Below, one piece after another: positions 1-8,667 of a stretch of 64,000 nucleotides of DNA. The notes beneath the pieces were generated by a model. The model was not told the DNA's origin. It saw nothing but the letters and a program-made list of their open reading frames with translations, and searched no databases. Origin of the DNA: Nocardia amamiensis (GTDB taxonomy: Bacteria > Actinomycetota > Actinomycetes > Mycobacteriales > Mycobacteriaceae); NCBI RefSeq assembly GCF_015477605.1, contig NZ_JADLQX010000003.1, forward strand, positions 350,693 to 414,692. The letters run 5' to 3'. How positions within the stretch are numbered: the stretch's first letter is position 1; every line of letters starts with the position of its first letter. A program made the position numbers and the translations under genes.

Positions 1-247
1 CGAGGCCGAGCGCACGCAACCTGGTCCGCAGCTCCCCCGCCGCCCGCGCGGTGAAGGTCACCGCGAGCACCTGATCGGCCTTGACCTGCCCCTGCGCGAC
101 CAGATGCGCGATGCGGTAGGTGATGGTTCTGGTCTTGCCCGTGCCGGCGCCCGCGAGCACGCACACCGGACCGCGCGGCGCGCGTACGGCGGCGGCCTGC
201 TCGGGATCGAGGTCGGCGAGTTCGAGTGCGGGCACGCGGTCCATCAT
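1..247 (-). CDS. uvrD2: ATP-dependent DNA helicase UvrD2, N-terminal part (partial)
   Basis: The minus strand reads into the window edge from an ATG at 247. The fragment of about 82 residues carries the SF1A helicase Walker A motif (LAGAGTGKT) and the following [11 protein letters not shown] segment (motif Ia), very close to mycobacterial UvrD2. UvrD2 is a 3'-to-5' DNA translocase used in DNA repair. In M. tuberculosis the same gene lies next to mycoredoxin and nudC, as here. Two adjacent ATG codons (247, 244) and in-frame GTGs upstream leave the exact start open. Most of the gene, including the C-terminal HRDC region, is outside the window. Confidence 0.9.
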   Translation of the reverse strand, partial: MMDRVPALELADLDPEQAAAVRAPRGPVCVLAGAGTGKTRTITYRIAHLVAQGQVKADQVLAVTFTARAAGELRTRLRALGL

Positions 248-305
248 GACAGCGCCCACCGACACCGACCGTGTCGCCGTCGCGGCCGGATCCGCCGCCG
301 GGTGA

Positions 306-782
306 TCAGCGTGCGCTTCGATCGCGCAGCAGCCGCAGCGAGCGCGCGAAGGCGCCGCCCTGCCTGCGGAGCGGCGCGAAGAACTCCTGATCGCAGGCCT
401 CTACCGCCACGATGGCCCGATTCGCGAGTGCCACACCGGCTTCGGTGACGACGAGGGCCTTGGCCCGGCGATCGACCGGGTGGTCGCGGCGCTCGATCAG
501 GCCCTTCTCCGCGAGCGCGCGCAGCACCTGGGAGGTCATCATCGGGTCGGTGGCGGCGTGCTCGGCCAGGTCACGCTGCCGCACCGGATCGTCGCCGCCC
601 GCGGCGAGGTAGACCAACGAGGCGAGCAACACGAACTGCACGTGGGTCAGGTCGAACGGGGCCAGTGCCGCCCGCTGCGCGGCCTGCCAGCGGTGGGTCA
701 CCTGCCACAGCAACAGCCCGGGACTTTCGTCGGCGGTGCGGAACCCGCTGCGCAGTCCCGCGCCGGTCGCCTGCTCGTGCAT
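306..782 (-). CDS. MarR-family transcriptional regulator
   Basis: A 158-residue protein of normal MarR length. The winged helix spans about residues 65-115: a recognition-helix segment ([20 protein letters not shown]) is followed by the wing with the family signature [14 protein letters not shown]- and C-terminal helices would form the dimer. It is the last gene of a minus-strand run: an SRPBCC remnant, an EVE-domain gene ending at 792, then this gene 9 bp later. A long palindrome upstream of the run (1354-1377) is the natural candidate for autoregulation. The ligand cannot be told from sequence. Confidence 0.9.
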   Translation of the reverse strand: MHEQATGAGLRSGFRTADESPGLLLWQVTHRWQAAQRAALAPFDLTHVQFVLLASLVYLAAGGDDPVRQRDLAEHAATDPMMTSQVLRALAEKGLIERRDHPVDRRAKALVVTEAGVALANRAIVAVEACDQEFFAPLRRQGGAFARSLRLLRDRSAR

Positions 783-791
783 CGGTCTCCC

Positions 792-1220
792 TCACTCCCG
801 CGCCATGGTCCGCGCGATCAGCGCGTAATCATGTGCGCTGAGTTCTACCAGGCCGCGGCGCAGCACCATGCCCCAGTTCGGCACGCTGGTGAGGTCCAGG
901 TGGTCGCGCAGCGCGTCGATCGGGGTCTCCCGCACCCGTTGCCGATAACTCACCGACCGTCGCCACGGCCGGAAGCAGCCGCCGTCCTGCGGGTCGGCCT
1001 GCCAGGCAGGCCGGTCGTCGATGGTGCCGATCGCGGTGAACGAGCGGACCGCCGCTCCGGCGCGCATTCGCTCGCGCGGCGAGTAGTAGACCAACCCGTC
1101 GCCCGGCCGCATCCGCTCCACCGCCGCACGCTTCCCATGGTTGGCCTGCGCGATCCCGAGTGCGACGCCGCGCAGGACGTGTTCCCGGGATACGACGGCC
1201 AGCCAGTACCGCGCGTTCAC
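792..1220 (-). CDS. EVE-domain protein (UPF0310 type)
   Basis: A 142-residue single-domain protein matching the EVE/PUA-like family: N-terminal YWLAVVSREHV, then GDGLVYYSPRERM, then the FTAIGTIDD strand and a WGMVLRRGLVEL end. EVE domains bind modified bases in DNA or RNA; the substrate of stand-alone bacterial members is mostly unknown. The start is a GTG whose last bases overlap the TGA of the preceding small reading frame (GTGA at 1217-1220), which suggests translational coupling. It precedes the MarR gene by 9 bp, so the two are probably co-transcribed. Confidence 0.85.
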   Translation of the reverse strand: MNARYWLAVVSREHVLRGVALGIAQANHGKRAAVERMRPGDGLVYYSPRERMRAGAAVRSFTAIGTIDDRPAWQADPQDGGCFRPWRRSVSYRQRVRETPIDALRDHLDLTSVPNWGMVLRRGLVELSAHDYALIARTMARE

Positions 1221-1351
1221 GCCGCTACCGGCTCGGGGAAGGTGACCAGCGCGTCCAGGTCGGGCCGCACGGATTCGGCCAGACCGGCGCGCGCGAAGAA
1301 AGCGGCGGGCGGAGCGGTGGAGGTGGCATGAGCGGTGGCGGCAATCGGCAT
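1217..1351 (-). pseudogene. Possible SRPBCC-family remnant with internal deletion
   Basis: A 44-residue frame starts at ATG 1351, directly after the palindromic operator. Its first 20 residues (MPIAATAHATSTAPPAAFFA) resemble the N-terminus of actinobacterial SRPBCC (polyketide-cyclase-like) proteins. The remainder (GLAESVRPDLDALV) resembles the C-terminal helix of the same family. The roughly 100 residues that would form the fold between them are absent without breaking the frame. SRPBCC genes often sit next to MarR genes, which fits. The family assignment is recalled pattern matching, not a database result; the frame may still act as a coupling leader for the EVE gene. Confidence 0.4.
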
Positions 1352-1353
1352 GG

Positions 1354-1377
1354 ATTTAGTATGCGCGCATATCAAAT
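1354..1377. promoter_or_regulatory. 24-bp palindromic operator, probably MarR-type
   Basis: The left half ATTTAGTATGCG and right half CGCATATCAAAT form an inverted repeat with a 12-bp perfect core (TATGCGCGCATA) and matching outer ATTT/AAAT arms. It lies 2 bp upstream of the first ATG of the minus-strand SRPBCC-remnant/EVE/MarR run and 68 bp upstream of mycoredoxin. Position, symmetry and low GC fit an autoregulatory MarR operator overlapping the promoter. Confidence 0.7.
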
Positions 1378-1445
1378 TCCAGGCAAGCGGCCGGGCGGGC
1401 GTTCGAGTTCGGAACAGTGCGGGGTACTTCAGCGTTGCATCATCC

Positions 1446-1703
1446 GTGACTGACGCGAACCCCACTCTGACGATGTACTCGACCACCTGGTGCGGTTATT
1501 GCCGCAGGCTGAAGAAGCAGCTGGACGAGGCCGGCATCAGCTACGTCGAGATCGACATCGAGCAAGATCCGGCGTCGGCCGAGTTCGTCGGCAGCGTCAA
1601 CGGGGGCAACCACGTCGTGCCCACCGTGAAGTTCGCCGATGGCACCACCGCGACCAACCCGTCCCTGGCGGCCGTCAAGCAGACCCTCGCCGGTCTGTCC
1701 TGA
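1446..1703 (+). CDS. mrx1: Mycoredoxin 1 (glutaredoxin-like)
   Basis: An 85-residue thioredoxin-fold protein with the active site TWCGYC, the cis-proline segment HVVPTV and the GT-rich C-terminal strand (FADGTTATNPS). It matches mycobacterial mycoredoxin (Rv3198A), which reduces mycothiol mixed disulfides using mycothiol as electron donor in the cytosol. The frame is open further upstream to 1335, but the GTG at 1446 gives the family-length protein and leaves the divergent palindromic operator in non-coding DNA. It sits between uvrD2 and nudC, as in M. tuberculosis. Confidence 0.92.
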   Translation: MTDANPTLTMYSTTWCGYCRRLKKQLDEAGISYVEIDIEQDPASAEFVGSVNGGNHVVPTVKFADGTTATNPSLAAVKQTLAGLS

Positions 1704-1809
1704 TCACCCGCTCCGTGCGGGCCGTGCCGGTTCGCGATTCAGCGAGCGCACAATAGACACAGCCGAGCCCTGGCTCGCACCGGAGCCGAGCGCAGGCATG
1801 AGCGTGCGC

Positions 1810-2715
1810 TCAGTCGATCGCCGCCCAGGACTCGACGATGGTGCGCGCGATGGAGATCGAACCCGGGAGCAGCAGCCGTGCACCCTCGCCGCGCGCCGAC
1901 CAGTCGCCCATCGCCAGCGCTTCGCGCACCTCGGCGCGGGTGAACCAGTTGGCCTCGGCGATCTCGCCGTCGGAGAAGGCCAGCGGCTGGTCGGGATCGG
2001 CGACGGCGGCGAAGCCGAGCATGAGTGAGCGCGGGAACGGCCACGGCTGGCTGCCCAGGTAGGTGATCTCGCGCACGTCGAGGCCGACCTCCTCGCGCAT
2101 CTCCCGCTCGACGCAGCGCTCCAGCGACTCGCCCGCCTCGACGAACCCGGCCAGCAGGGAGAACAGCGACTTCGGCCAGCTGTGCTGGCGCGCGAGCAGG
2201 ACCCGATCGCCGCCGTCGTGGATCAGGCAGATCACCGCGGGGTCGATGCGGGGGAACTCCTCGTAACCGCTCTCGGTGACGCGCGACCATCCGGCCTTGG
2301 ACGCGGTGGTCACCGTGCCGTCCGCACCGTTGAACCCGGCCTTGTCGTGCCAGTTCAGCAGCGCGAACGCAGTGGAGAGCAGGCCGGCGGTGCGGTCGTC
2401 GATGCTGCTGCCGGCGAGCGCGCGCAGATCGGTGAGCGTGCCCTCCAACTCCGGATCGCGGACCGCCCACAGGTGGATGCCGTCCTCGACGCCGAGGAAC
2501 ACCGCGGCCGCGCTCGGCTCGGCGGACAGCTCGAGCGCGGCGTCCAAGACCAGCACGCCATCATCGAAGCGCACCTGCCCGCGCCGATTGATCCGCAAAA
2601 GTTTCGCCTGGCCCCAGCCCTCCTTCAGGGCCTGGGCGTCACCCCGGATCTCCTCCGCGCGATCGATGACAGAACGGGACAGCAGCGGAACACCATTGAG
2701 CTGAAAAGCGGGCAC
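1810..2715 (-). CDS. nudC: NAD(+) diphosphatase NudC (Nudix hydrolase)
   Basis: A 301-residue Nudix enzyme that splits NADH/NAD+ into NMN(H) and AMP and, in characterised homologues, removes NAD caps from RNA. The Nudix box is intact (GFVEAGESLERCVEREMREE, then VGL), followed by the NudC-specific array SQPWPFPRS. The region that carries four zinc-binding cysteines in E. coli NudC (around NWHDKAGFNG) has none here; I recall the M. tuberculosis protein also lacking them, so this looks like a lineage feature. The end of the gene lies about 105 bp from the end of mrx1. Confidence 0.92.
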   Translation of the reverse strand: MPAFQLNGVPLLSRSVIDRAEEIRGDAQALKEGWGQAKLLRINRRGQVRFDDGVLVLDAALELSAEPSAAAVFLGVEDGIHLWAVRDPELEGTLTDLRALAGSSIDDRTAGLLSTAFALLNWHDKAGFNGADGTVTTASKAGWSRVTESGYEEFPRIDPAVICLIHDGGDRVLLARQHSWPKSLFSLLAGFVEAGESLERCVEREMREEVGLDVREITYLGSQPWPFPRSLMLGFAAVADPDQPLAFSDGEIAEANWFTRAEVREALAMGDWSARGEGARLLLPGSISIARTIVESWAAID

Positions 2716-2762
2716 GGTTCGAGACTATCGCGCTCGAGTTACCGCCCGGCTCGCCACCGGTG

Positions 2763-3827
2763 TCACTTGCTCGCCCGGCGGATGTACAGCAACTTGTCGC
2801 CCGCCTCGATCGCGTCCACCTGGGGCTCGCCGACGCGGACCAATACGCCGTCGCGCACCACGCCGAGCACGATATCGCTGAGATGCCGTGGCGAGCCGCC
2901 GATCTCGGCGGCTTCGACCTCGCGTTCGGCGACGGCGAACCCCTCCTGGGGCGTCAGCAGGTCCTCCATCATCTCCACCACGGTCGGCGTGGTCGTGGCG
3001 ATGCCGAGCAACCGGCCCGCGGTCTCCGAGGACACCACCACCGAGTCCGCCCCCGACTGCCGCACCAGGTGGGTGTTCTCCGCCTCGCGGACCGCGACCA
3101 CGATCTTGGCCGTCTTGTTCAACTCGCGTGCGGTCAGCGTGACCAGCACGGCGGTGTCGTCGCGGTTGGTGGCGACTACGACCGACGCCGCGTTGTGCAC
3201 GGTCGCCAGCCGCAGCACGTCGGACTGGGTGGCCGAGCCGTGCACCGTGACCAGCCCGGCGTTCGCGGCCGCCTCCAAGGCGACGACGTCTGTGTCGACC
3301 ACGACGATGTCGGCGGCCTTCACCCCGTCGCCGAGCATGGCGTCGATCGCGGTCCTCCCCTTCGTGCCGTATCCGATGACCACGGTGTGATTACGCACGC
3401 TGTGCCTCCATCGCTGAATCTTGAAAGCTTGCCGGGAGCGTTCCGTCAGCACACTGAGCGTGGTTCCGACGAGGACGATGAGGAACAGGATGCGCAACGG
3501 CGTGATGATGACGATGTTCGCCAATCGCGCCTCGGGCGACACCGGGTGGATATCGCCGTATCCGGTGGTCGACAGCGAGACCGTGGCGTAGTAGAAGGCG
3601 TCCAGGAACGACAGTTCGTTACCCGAATTGTCGTGGTAGCCCGCGCGACCGACATAGACCACGAGCGCGGCGAGGACCAGCAGCGAAGTCGCGAACAGCA
3701 GCCGCCTGGTCAGCGAAATCCACGGACTTATCTGCACTTCCGGGATGCGCAGCACTCCGACCAGCGCGAAGTGGGGACGGCTGGCCAAGCCGAGGCCACG
3801 TGCCCGATCACCGAACACCGGACCCAC
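2763..3827 (-). CDS. Two-TM potassium channel with RCK domain
   Basis: A 354-residue membrane protein homologous to Rv3200c. TM1 is about residues 42-60, the pore loop carries the K+ selectivity filter (LSTTGYGD, about 87-94), and TM2 is about 108-127. A cytosolic RCK/TrkA-N Rossmann domain follows, with the nucleotide-binding turn VVIGYGTKGRTA and an acidic strand end (IVVVDTD), then a TrkA-C domain at the C-terminus. This is the architecture of ligand-gated tetrameric K+ channels. The start is uncertain within the first 30 residues, which are poorly conserved. Confidence 0.9.
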   Translation of the reverse strand: MGPVFGDRARGLGLASRPHFALVGVLRIPEVQISPWISLTRRLLFATSLLVLAALVVYVGRAGYHDNSGNELSFLDAFYYATVSLSTTGYGDIHPVSPEARLANIVIITPLRILFLIVLVGTTLSVLTERSRQAFKIQRWRHSVRNHTVVIGYGTKGRTAIDAMLGDGVKAADIVVVDTDVVALEAAANAGLVTVHGSATQSDVLRLATVHNAASVVVATNRDDTAVLVTLTARELNKTAKIVVAVREAENTHLVRQSGADSVVVSSETAGRLLGIATTTPTVVEMMEDLLTPQEGFAVAEREVEAAEIGGSPRHLSDIVLGVVRDGVLVRVGEPQVDAIEAGDKLLYIRRASK

Positions 3828-4042
3828 CTGTGCTCGTTTCCGCGGCGCCGCGTGTTCGCTCCGGCCGGAAACCGGAGTTGGGCGGAGTGGCCGGGTGGTC
3901 GCTCGTGTCGGTCATCTCGGTATTCCTCGTAGCTCCGGCACAGCACCGGAGCCTACCCGTGTCCGATTCGTCGCGCCTGCGGCGCACTCGGCAATACGGC
4001 CCCGGTCTGGACGCGTACACGGCGCAATGCGAGGGTGCCCTC

Positions 4043-4456
4043 ATGGCAGAAGACACGCTGACACCCGCGCGCGACACCGGGCGACGCCCCGCGCTCGCCT
4101 TGGCCGCCCTGCTGTTCGGCACCGGGGTGCTGCATTTCGTGTGGCCCAAGCCCTTCGACTCGATCGTGCCGCGCGGCCTGCCCGGACGTGCCCGCGACTA
4201 CACCTACGCCTCCGGCGTGGCCGAACTCGGTGTCGCCGCCGCGCTCACGATCCCGCGGACCCGCGGCTTCGGTGGGCGCCTGGCCGCGCTGCTGTTCATC
4301 GCGGTGTTCCCGGCCAACGTCCAGTTCGCCGCGGACATGCTGGCGAGCGAGAAGGCGCCGCGGCTGGTCAAGATCGGCTCGGTGCTGCGGCTTCCGCTGC
4401 AGATCCCGCTGATCACCCGCTCGCTGGCGGTGAGTCGACGGGCGCGGCGTTCCTGA
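4043..4456 (+). CDS. DoxX-family-like membrane protein
   Basis: A 137-residue protein with three or four hydrophobic segments (LALAALLFGTGVLHFV, the GVAELGVAAALTI region, LAALLFIAVFPANVQF, LRLPLQIPLI). The FGTGVLHF and GVAELG motifs fit the DoxX-like family, whose biochemical role is mostly undefined. The ATG at 4043 begins MAEDTLTP; the frame is open upstream to 3800, but that stretch shows no protein-like pattern. Its last 44 bp overlap the 3' end of the convergent adnB gene. Confidence 0.78.
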   Translation: MAEDTLTPARDTGRRPALALAALLFGTGVLHFVWPKPFDSIVPRGLPGRARDYTYASGVAELGVAAALTIPRTRGFGGRLAALLFIAVFPANVQFAADMLASEKAPRLVKIGSVLRLPLQIPLITRSLAVSRRARRS

Positions 4457-7400
4457 TCAGCTCGGCCAGTTCGGCCGGACCGGCCAGCGTGGCCGGCGCG
4501 ATGGTGCGTCCGGTGCGGACGTAGTGGAACGCGGCGCCGATCCGCGGCAGCATCTCCTGTTCGGAGCGGCCCTCGCGCGCGGCCGTCAGCCGCGCCCAAG
4601 CCAAGCGATAGACCGCCAGCTGCATCGCGACCGCGGGTTCCTCGGCGGGGCCCGGTTCGGCGCCGGTCTTCCAGTCGACCACGATCCAGCGGCCGCCCGG
4701 TTCGGCGAACACCGCGTCCATGCGCCCGCGGATCACGGTGCCGGCGATCGAGGTCTCGAACGGGATCTCGACCTCGATCGGGCTGCGGTCGGCCCACGGC
4801 GAGTTCAGGAACGCGTCCTGCATCGCGGTCAGTTCGGCGTCCAAACCCGTATCGGCCGCGCTGTCCGCGGCGCCCGGCAGTTCATCCAGGCCCAGTAGCC
4901 GGGTGGAGCTGAACCACCGCTGCACCCAGGCGTGGAAGGCGGTGCCGCGGCGGGCCAGCGGATTCGGCGGGTAGGGCAGCGGACGACGCAGGCGCGCGGC
5001 GAGTTTCGCCGGGTCGGCGCGGAGCTCGACCAGCGCCGTCGCCGCGATCTGACCGGGCAGCTCGACCGCCTCGGCGATGGCAGCGGCGGCCTGGTGTTCG
5101 GCCAGCAGGGCGTCGACATCGGCGGCCCAGCCTTCGGGGTCGTCGGGGTCCGGCGCGGGATGCGCCTGCTCGAGCGGGTAGGCGTCCTCCGGCGGAGGCG
5201 GCGCGAAGCCGGTGGCCGAGGCGGGCTCGTCGGCCGACAGGTACTCCTCGACCGGGTCGGGTGCGGGTCCGTGATAGGGCTCGAGATCCGCGTACGGGTC
5301 GGCGTATTCGATTGCGGTGTAGTCGAAGTCGGGTGGGTCGGCGAACTCGTCCAGTGGGTCCGGGGGGAACTCGTCATCGGGCGGGTAGTAGTCGGTAGCG
5401 GGCGTATCCGTATCCGCCACCTCGTCGCCGAGTGATTCGGTGCGGCGGTCGTCTCCACCGCGAACGGATTCCGCGACGCGGCCCCGGTCGTCGGTCGATT
5501 CCGCGACGCGGTGGTCCGCAGCACCGGTCGCATTCGGGCCGCGTTGTGCGGCGGTTGGCTGCGCGCGAAGATCGGCGAGGGCGGCGCGGACCAGCGCGGC
5601 GCCCTGTTCGATGGGGTCGCGGCGGATGCTGAGGGGGTCTCGGGGCCATTCGGCGGTGGCCGGGTTGTCGGTGAAGGGGTTGACCGCGTCGTGCGCGGGC
5701 GGGTCGTCCCACCGGTCGATCGCCAGGACGTCGTGCGCCGGGCTGTCGGGGTCTTCGTTCGCGCGCTTCAACTCCAGCAGGAAATCCGAAGGGCCCTTCG
5801 GGGAGCTGCCGGTCTCCGCCCAGTGGTGCGCCGAAACCAGCAGGACCCGTTCGGTTCTGGTGAGCGCGACGTAGAACAGGCGGCGTTCCTCGTCGATCCG
5901 GCGACGCTCCAGCGCCTCCTTGTGCGCCTTGATCGCACGATCGAGGTCGGCGCGGTCGTACAGGTCGCCGAGATCGAGCACCGGAACACCTTCGGCGGCG
6001 TCGTCCTGTCTGCGGTCGCCGCGCAAAGACGTGGGCAGCTCGGCGAGCGCGCCCAGCCAGGTGCCGGAACCGACCTTGGACGGGAACACGCCCTCCACCA
6101 CATGCGGGACCGCGACGATCTCCCATTCCAGGCCCTTCGCGGCATGCACGGTCAGCACCTGTACCCGATCCTTGGCGACCTCCACCTCGCCTGGTTCCAG
6201 CCCGTTCTCCACCTCCTCGGCGGCGGCGAGGAAGGCCAGAAGCCCGCCGAGGGAGGCGCCGCTGTCCGCGGCGTACCCGGCCACCACCTCGGCGAACGCG
6301 TCCAAGTGCTCGCGTCCGGCGCCCGTCCCCGCCATCGCTCGCCGCGTCTGGGTCTCCACACCCACCCCGATGGTGCGCTCGACGTCGGCCACCAATTCCG
6401 CCAACGGCTGGCCGCTGCGCTCGCGCAACGCGGCCAGCTCCCGGCCCAGCGCCTCGATGCGGGTCAAACCGGTTTCCGAATAGTGCTCCGCTGGACCGGG
6501 ATCGGCGATCGCGTCGGCCAGACCGGCTTGTTCCGCCGGTTCCGGCGCCACCTCGCGCAGCGCGTCCTCGAGCGCGGCGCGGTCGGCTATCTCGGCCGGG
6601 ATGTCGGAGCCGGGACGGCGGATCGACAAGTCCCTGGCGCGGCGGGCGAGCGCGGCGATGTCGGCGACGCCGATGCGCCAGCGCGCGCCGGTCAGCACCC
6701 GCATGGCGGCGGTGCCCGAGCCCGGATCGGCGATCAACCGCAGCGTGGCGACGATGTCGGCGACCTCCGGCGTGGCGAGCAAACCGCCGAGTCCGACGAT
6801 CTCCACCGGGAGCCCTTGCGCGCGAAGCGCTTCCGCGAGCGGCGCGGCATCCGCGTTGCGGCGCACGAGCACCGCAGAAGTCGGCGGCGGCTGCTGGTCC
6901 GCGCGCCGGGCCGCCCACTGCGCGGCGATCCGCTCGGCCACCCACTCGCGTTCGGCGGCGACGGTTTCGGTCAGTGCCAACGCCACGGCACCCGGCCCAG
7001 CATCGGGTTTGGCGCGCAGTGCGTCGACGGTCACCCCGCCGCCCTCGATCGCCTTGCGCCGCAAGGGTTCCGCGACCAGATTCGCCAGCGCCAGCGCCTC
7101 CGGCGGATTGCGCCAGCTGGTCAGCAACGCCAGCGTGGGGGCCGGGACGCCAGGAGCACTGGGGAAGTCGGTGGCGAACCGGGGCAGATTCGCCGCGGAC
7201 GCGCCGCGCCAGCCGTAGATCGATTGCATCGGGTCGCCGACGGCGGTCACGGCAAGGCGCCGCGCGGCGCCCGGGGTATCCGGACCAGGTGACTGGGCGT
7301 CTGAACCGGCGACTGATGAGGAGGCGTCCCGGGTCGAGCGGACTCTGCGTGGGTCGTGCGCGCCGGCACGCTGCGACTCGCCCTCTCGCATCGACGGGTC

Positions 7401-8378
7401 GAAATGCGCGTCATGGGCATCGCCGCGCCGCGACTCCGCGTCTGGTCCCGTCGTGTGCTCGTGCTCGCCGCCGAACAAGGCGGCGAGCAGGACGCGCTGG
7501 GCGTGGCCGGTGTCCTGGTATTCGTCGAGCAGGACCAGGCGGAAGCGGGCACGTTCGGCGGCGGCTACTTCGGGGTGTTCGGCGGCCAAGCGGGCGGCAA
7601 GGGACATTTGCGCGCCGAAATCCAGTGCGCCGCGGCGGCGCAGCGCCTCCGAGAGCTCGTGCACCAGCGGCAGCAGCGCCACCCGTTCGCGCTGCACCTG
7701 CACGATGTTCAGCAGGGTTTGGCTCGGACCGCCGCGTTGGCGCGGGCCCGCGGGCAGCGTGTACACCAGCTTCTCCAGCTCGGTGTGCGCCTCGGCCAAT
7801 TCCTCGGGCTCGACCAAGTGCTCGGCCAGCTGCCCGGACAACGCGAGCACCGACTCGGTGACCGACACCGGCGTGCGATCGGTGTCCAGGTCGCCGTCCC
7901 AGGTCCGGACGACCTGGTGGGCGAGCTGCCAGAGCTGGGTCTCGGTGAGCAGCGTCGCCGAGGGCTCCACCGGCAGCAGCAGCCCGTGTTCGGTGAGCAA
8001 CCTGCCCGCATAGAAGTGGTAGGTGCTGATTTCCGGTTCCGCGCCGGTGAGCTCCGCGCGCAGCTGACCGGTCGGGTCGAGTTCACGCAGCAGTGGCGCA
8101 CCGGCGAGCCTGGCCAGCCTGGTGCGGATGCGGGTGGTCAACTGCTGTGCGGCTTTGCGTGTGAAGGTCAGCCCGAGCACCTCGTCGGGCCGGACGATCC
8201 GATTCGCGACCATCCACACCACACGCGCGGCCATCGTCTCCGTCTTACCCGCGCCCGCGCCAGCGACTACCAGAGTCGGACCCGGCGGCGCCGCGATCAC
8301 AGCCGCCTGCTCGTCGGTCGGCGGCGGCAGACCGAGCGCCTGCGCCAGCTGGTGCGGCGTCACATGGCCGCCGCTCAC
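4413..8378 (-). CDS. adnB: AdnB: helicase-nuclease subunit of the AdnAB double-strand-break resection complex
   Basis: A UvrD/PcrA-type motor fused to a RecB-type nuclease, about 1321 residues. Walker A (VAGAGAGKTE, about residue 45) and the Q-motif region are followed by motif II (LLDEYQDT), AVGDPMQSIYGWRG, and motifs V/VI ending VALTRTERVLLV. The C-terminal nuclease has GRMDAVF and VVDWKTG. AdnA and AdnB form the heterodimer that resects broken ends in mycobacteria. The protein is about 220 residues longer than I recall for mycobacterial AdnB because of two low-complexity inserts: about 70 residues after the DEYQDT block, and an acidic Asp/Pro/Tyr-rich stretch before the nuclease. I place the start at GTG 8378; GTG 8405 is possible, but the extra residues overlap an intergenic repeat. 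The 3' end overlaps the DoxX-like gene. Confidence 0.93.
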   Translation of the reverse strand: MSGGHVTPHQLAQALGLPPPTDEQAAVIAAPPGPTLVVAGAGAGKTETMAARVVWMVANRIVRPDEVLGLTFTRKAAQQLTTRIRTRLARLAGAPLLRELDPTGQLRAELTGAEPEISTYHFYAGRLLTEHGLLLPVEPSATLLTETQLWQLAHQVVRTWDGDLDTDRTPVSVTESVLALSGQLAEHLVEPEELAEAHTELEKLVYTLPAGPRQRGGPSQTLLNIVQVQRERVALLPLVHELSEALRRRGALDFGAQMSLAARLAAEHPEVAAAERARFRLVLLDEYQDTGHAQRVLLAALFGGEHEHTTGPDAESRRGDAHDAHFDPSMREGESQRAGAHDPRRVRSTRDASSSVAGSDAQSPGPDTPGAARRLAVTAVGDPMQSIYGWRGASAANLPRFATDFPSAPGVPAPTLALLTSWRNPPEALALANLVAEPLRRKAIEGGGVTVDALRAKPDAGPGAVALALTETVAAEREWVAERIAAQWAARRADQQPPPTSAVLVRRNADAAPLAEALRAQGLPVEIVGLGGLLATPEVADIVATLRLIADPGSGTAAMRVLTGARWRIGVADIAALARRARDLSIRRPGSDIPAEIADRAALEDALREVAPEPAEQAGLADAIADPGPAEHYSETGLTRIEALGRELAALRERSGQPLAELVADVERTIGVGVETQTRRAMAGTGAGREHLDAFAEVVAGYAADSGASLGGLLAFLAAAEEVENGLEPGEVEVAKDRVQVLTVHAAKGLEWEIVAVPHVVEGVFPSKVGSGTWLGALAELPTSLRGDRRQDDAAEGVPVLDLGDLYDRADLDRAIKAHKEALERRRIDEERRLFYVALTRTERVLLVSAHHWAETGSSPKGPSDFLLELKRANEDPDSPAHDVLAIDRWDDPPAHDAVNPFTDNPATAEWPRDPLSIRRDPIEQGAALVRAALADLRAQPTAAQRGPNATGAADHRVAESTDDRGRVAESVRGGDDRRTESLGDEVADTDTPATDYYPPDDEFPPDPLDEFADPPDFDYTAIEYADPYADLEPYHGPAPDPVEEYLSADEPASATGFAPPPPEDAYPLEQAHPAPDPDDPEGWAADVDALLAEHQAAAAIAEAVELPGQIAATALVELRADPAKLAARLRRPLPYPPNPLARRGTAFHAWVQRWFSSTRLLGLDELPGAADSAADTGLDAELTAMQDAFLNSPWADRSPIEVEIPFETSIAGTVIRGRMDAVFAEPGGRWIVVDWKTGAEPGPAEEPAVAMQLAVYRLAWARLTAAREGRSEQEMLPRIGAAFHYVRTGRTIAPATLAGPAELAELIRNAAPVDSPPASG

Positions 8379-8387
8379 GACTCCGCC

Positions 8388-8486
8388 TCGCTGACGCTCG
8401 CTCACGACTCCACCTCGCCGGCACTCGGCACCGTCGAGCGCAAGAGCGCGCTGTGTTCTCGATTCGCTCGCTGACGCTCGCTCACG
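8388..8486. repeat. Two copies of a 19-bp direct repeat upstream of adnB
   Basis: TCGCTGACGCTCGCTCACG occurs at 8388-8406 and again at 8468-8486, identical and 80 bp apart, between adnA and adnB. A shorter related piece (CGCTCACGACTCC) also occurs at 8372-8384. The first copy lies in the possible N-terminal extension of adnB. Confidence 0.7.
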
Positions 8487-8667
8487 GCGGCGCCTCGCCC
8501 GTGATCGGCCGCGTCACATCAATCATGGCCGACACCCGGTGCGCGCCCAGCGGGTCGATGACTACTGCCGCTCGGTCGGGTATCGCCTCACTCTGAGCTG
8601 TCATCGTCGCATCCGTGACCATCCGCGGCGCATTACAGCGTGCCGCAGCCTCGATAGACCCGCTCAC
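8482..8667 (-). CDS. Small reading frame between adnA and adnB
   Basis: A 61-codon frame whose GTG start overlaps the adnA stop (GTGA, 8664-8667), the spacing typical of translational coupling. Its product (with MVTDATMTAQSEAI and VVIDPLGAHRVSAMID) is not recognisable. In M. tuberculosis I recall adnA and adnB being adjacent without such a gene. It ends about 100 bp before adnB. It may be real or chance; I see no domain or membrane segment. Confidence 0.33.
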   Translation of the reverse strand: MSGSIEAAARCNAPRMVTDATMTAQSEAIPDRAAVVIDPLGAHRVSAMIDVTRPITGEAPP

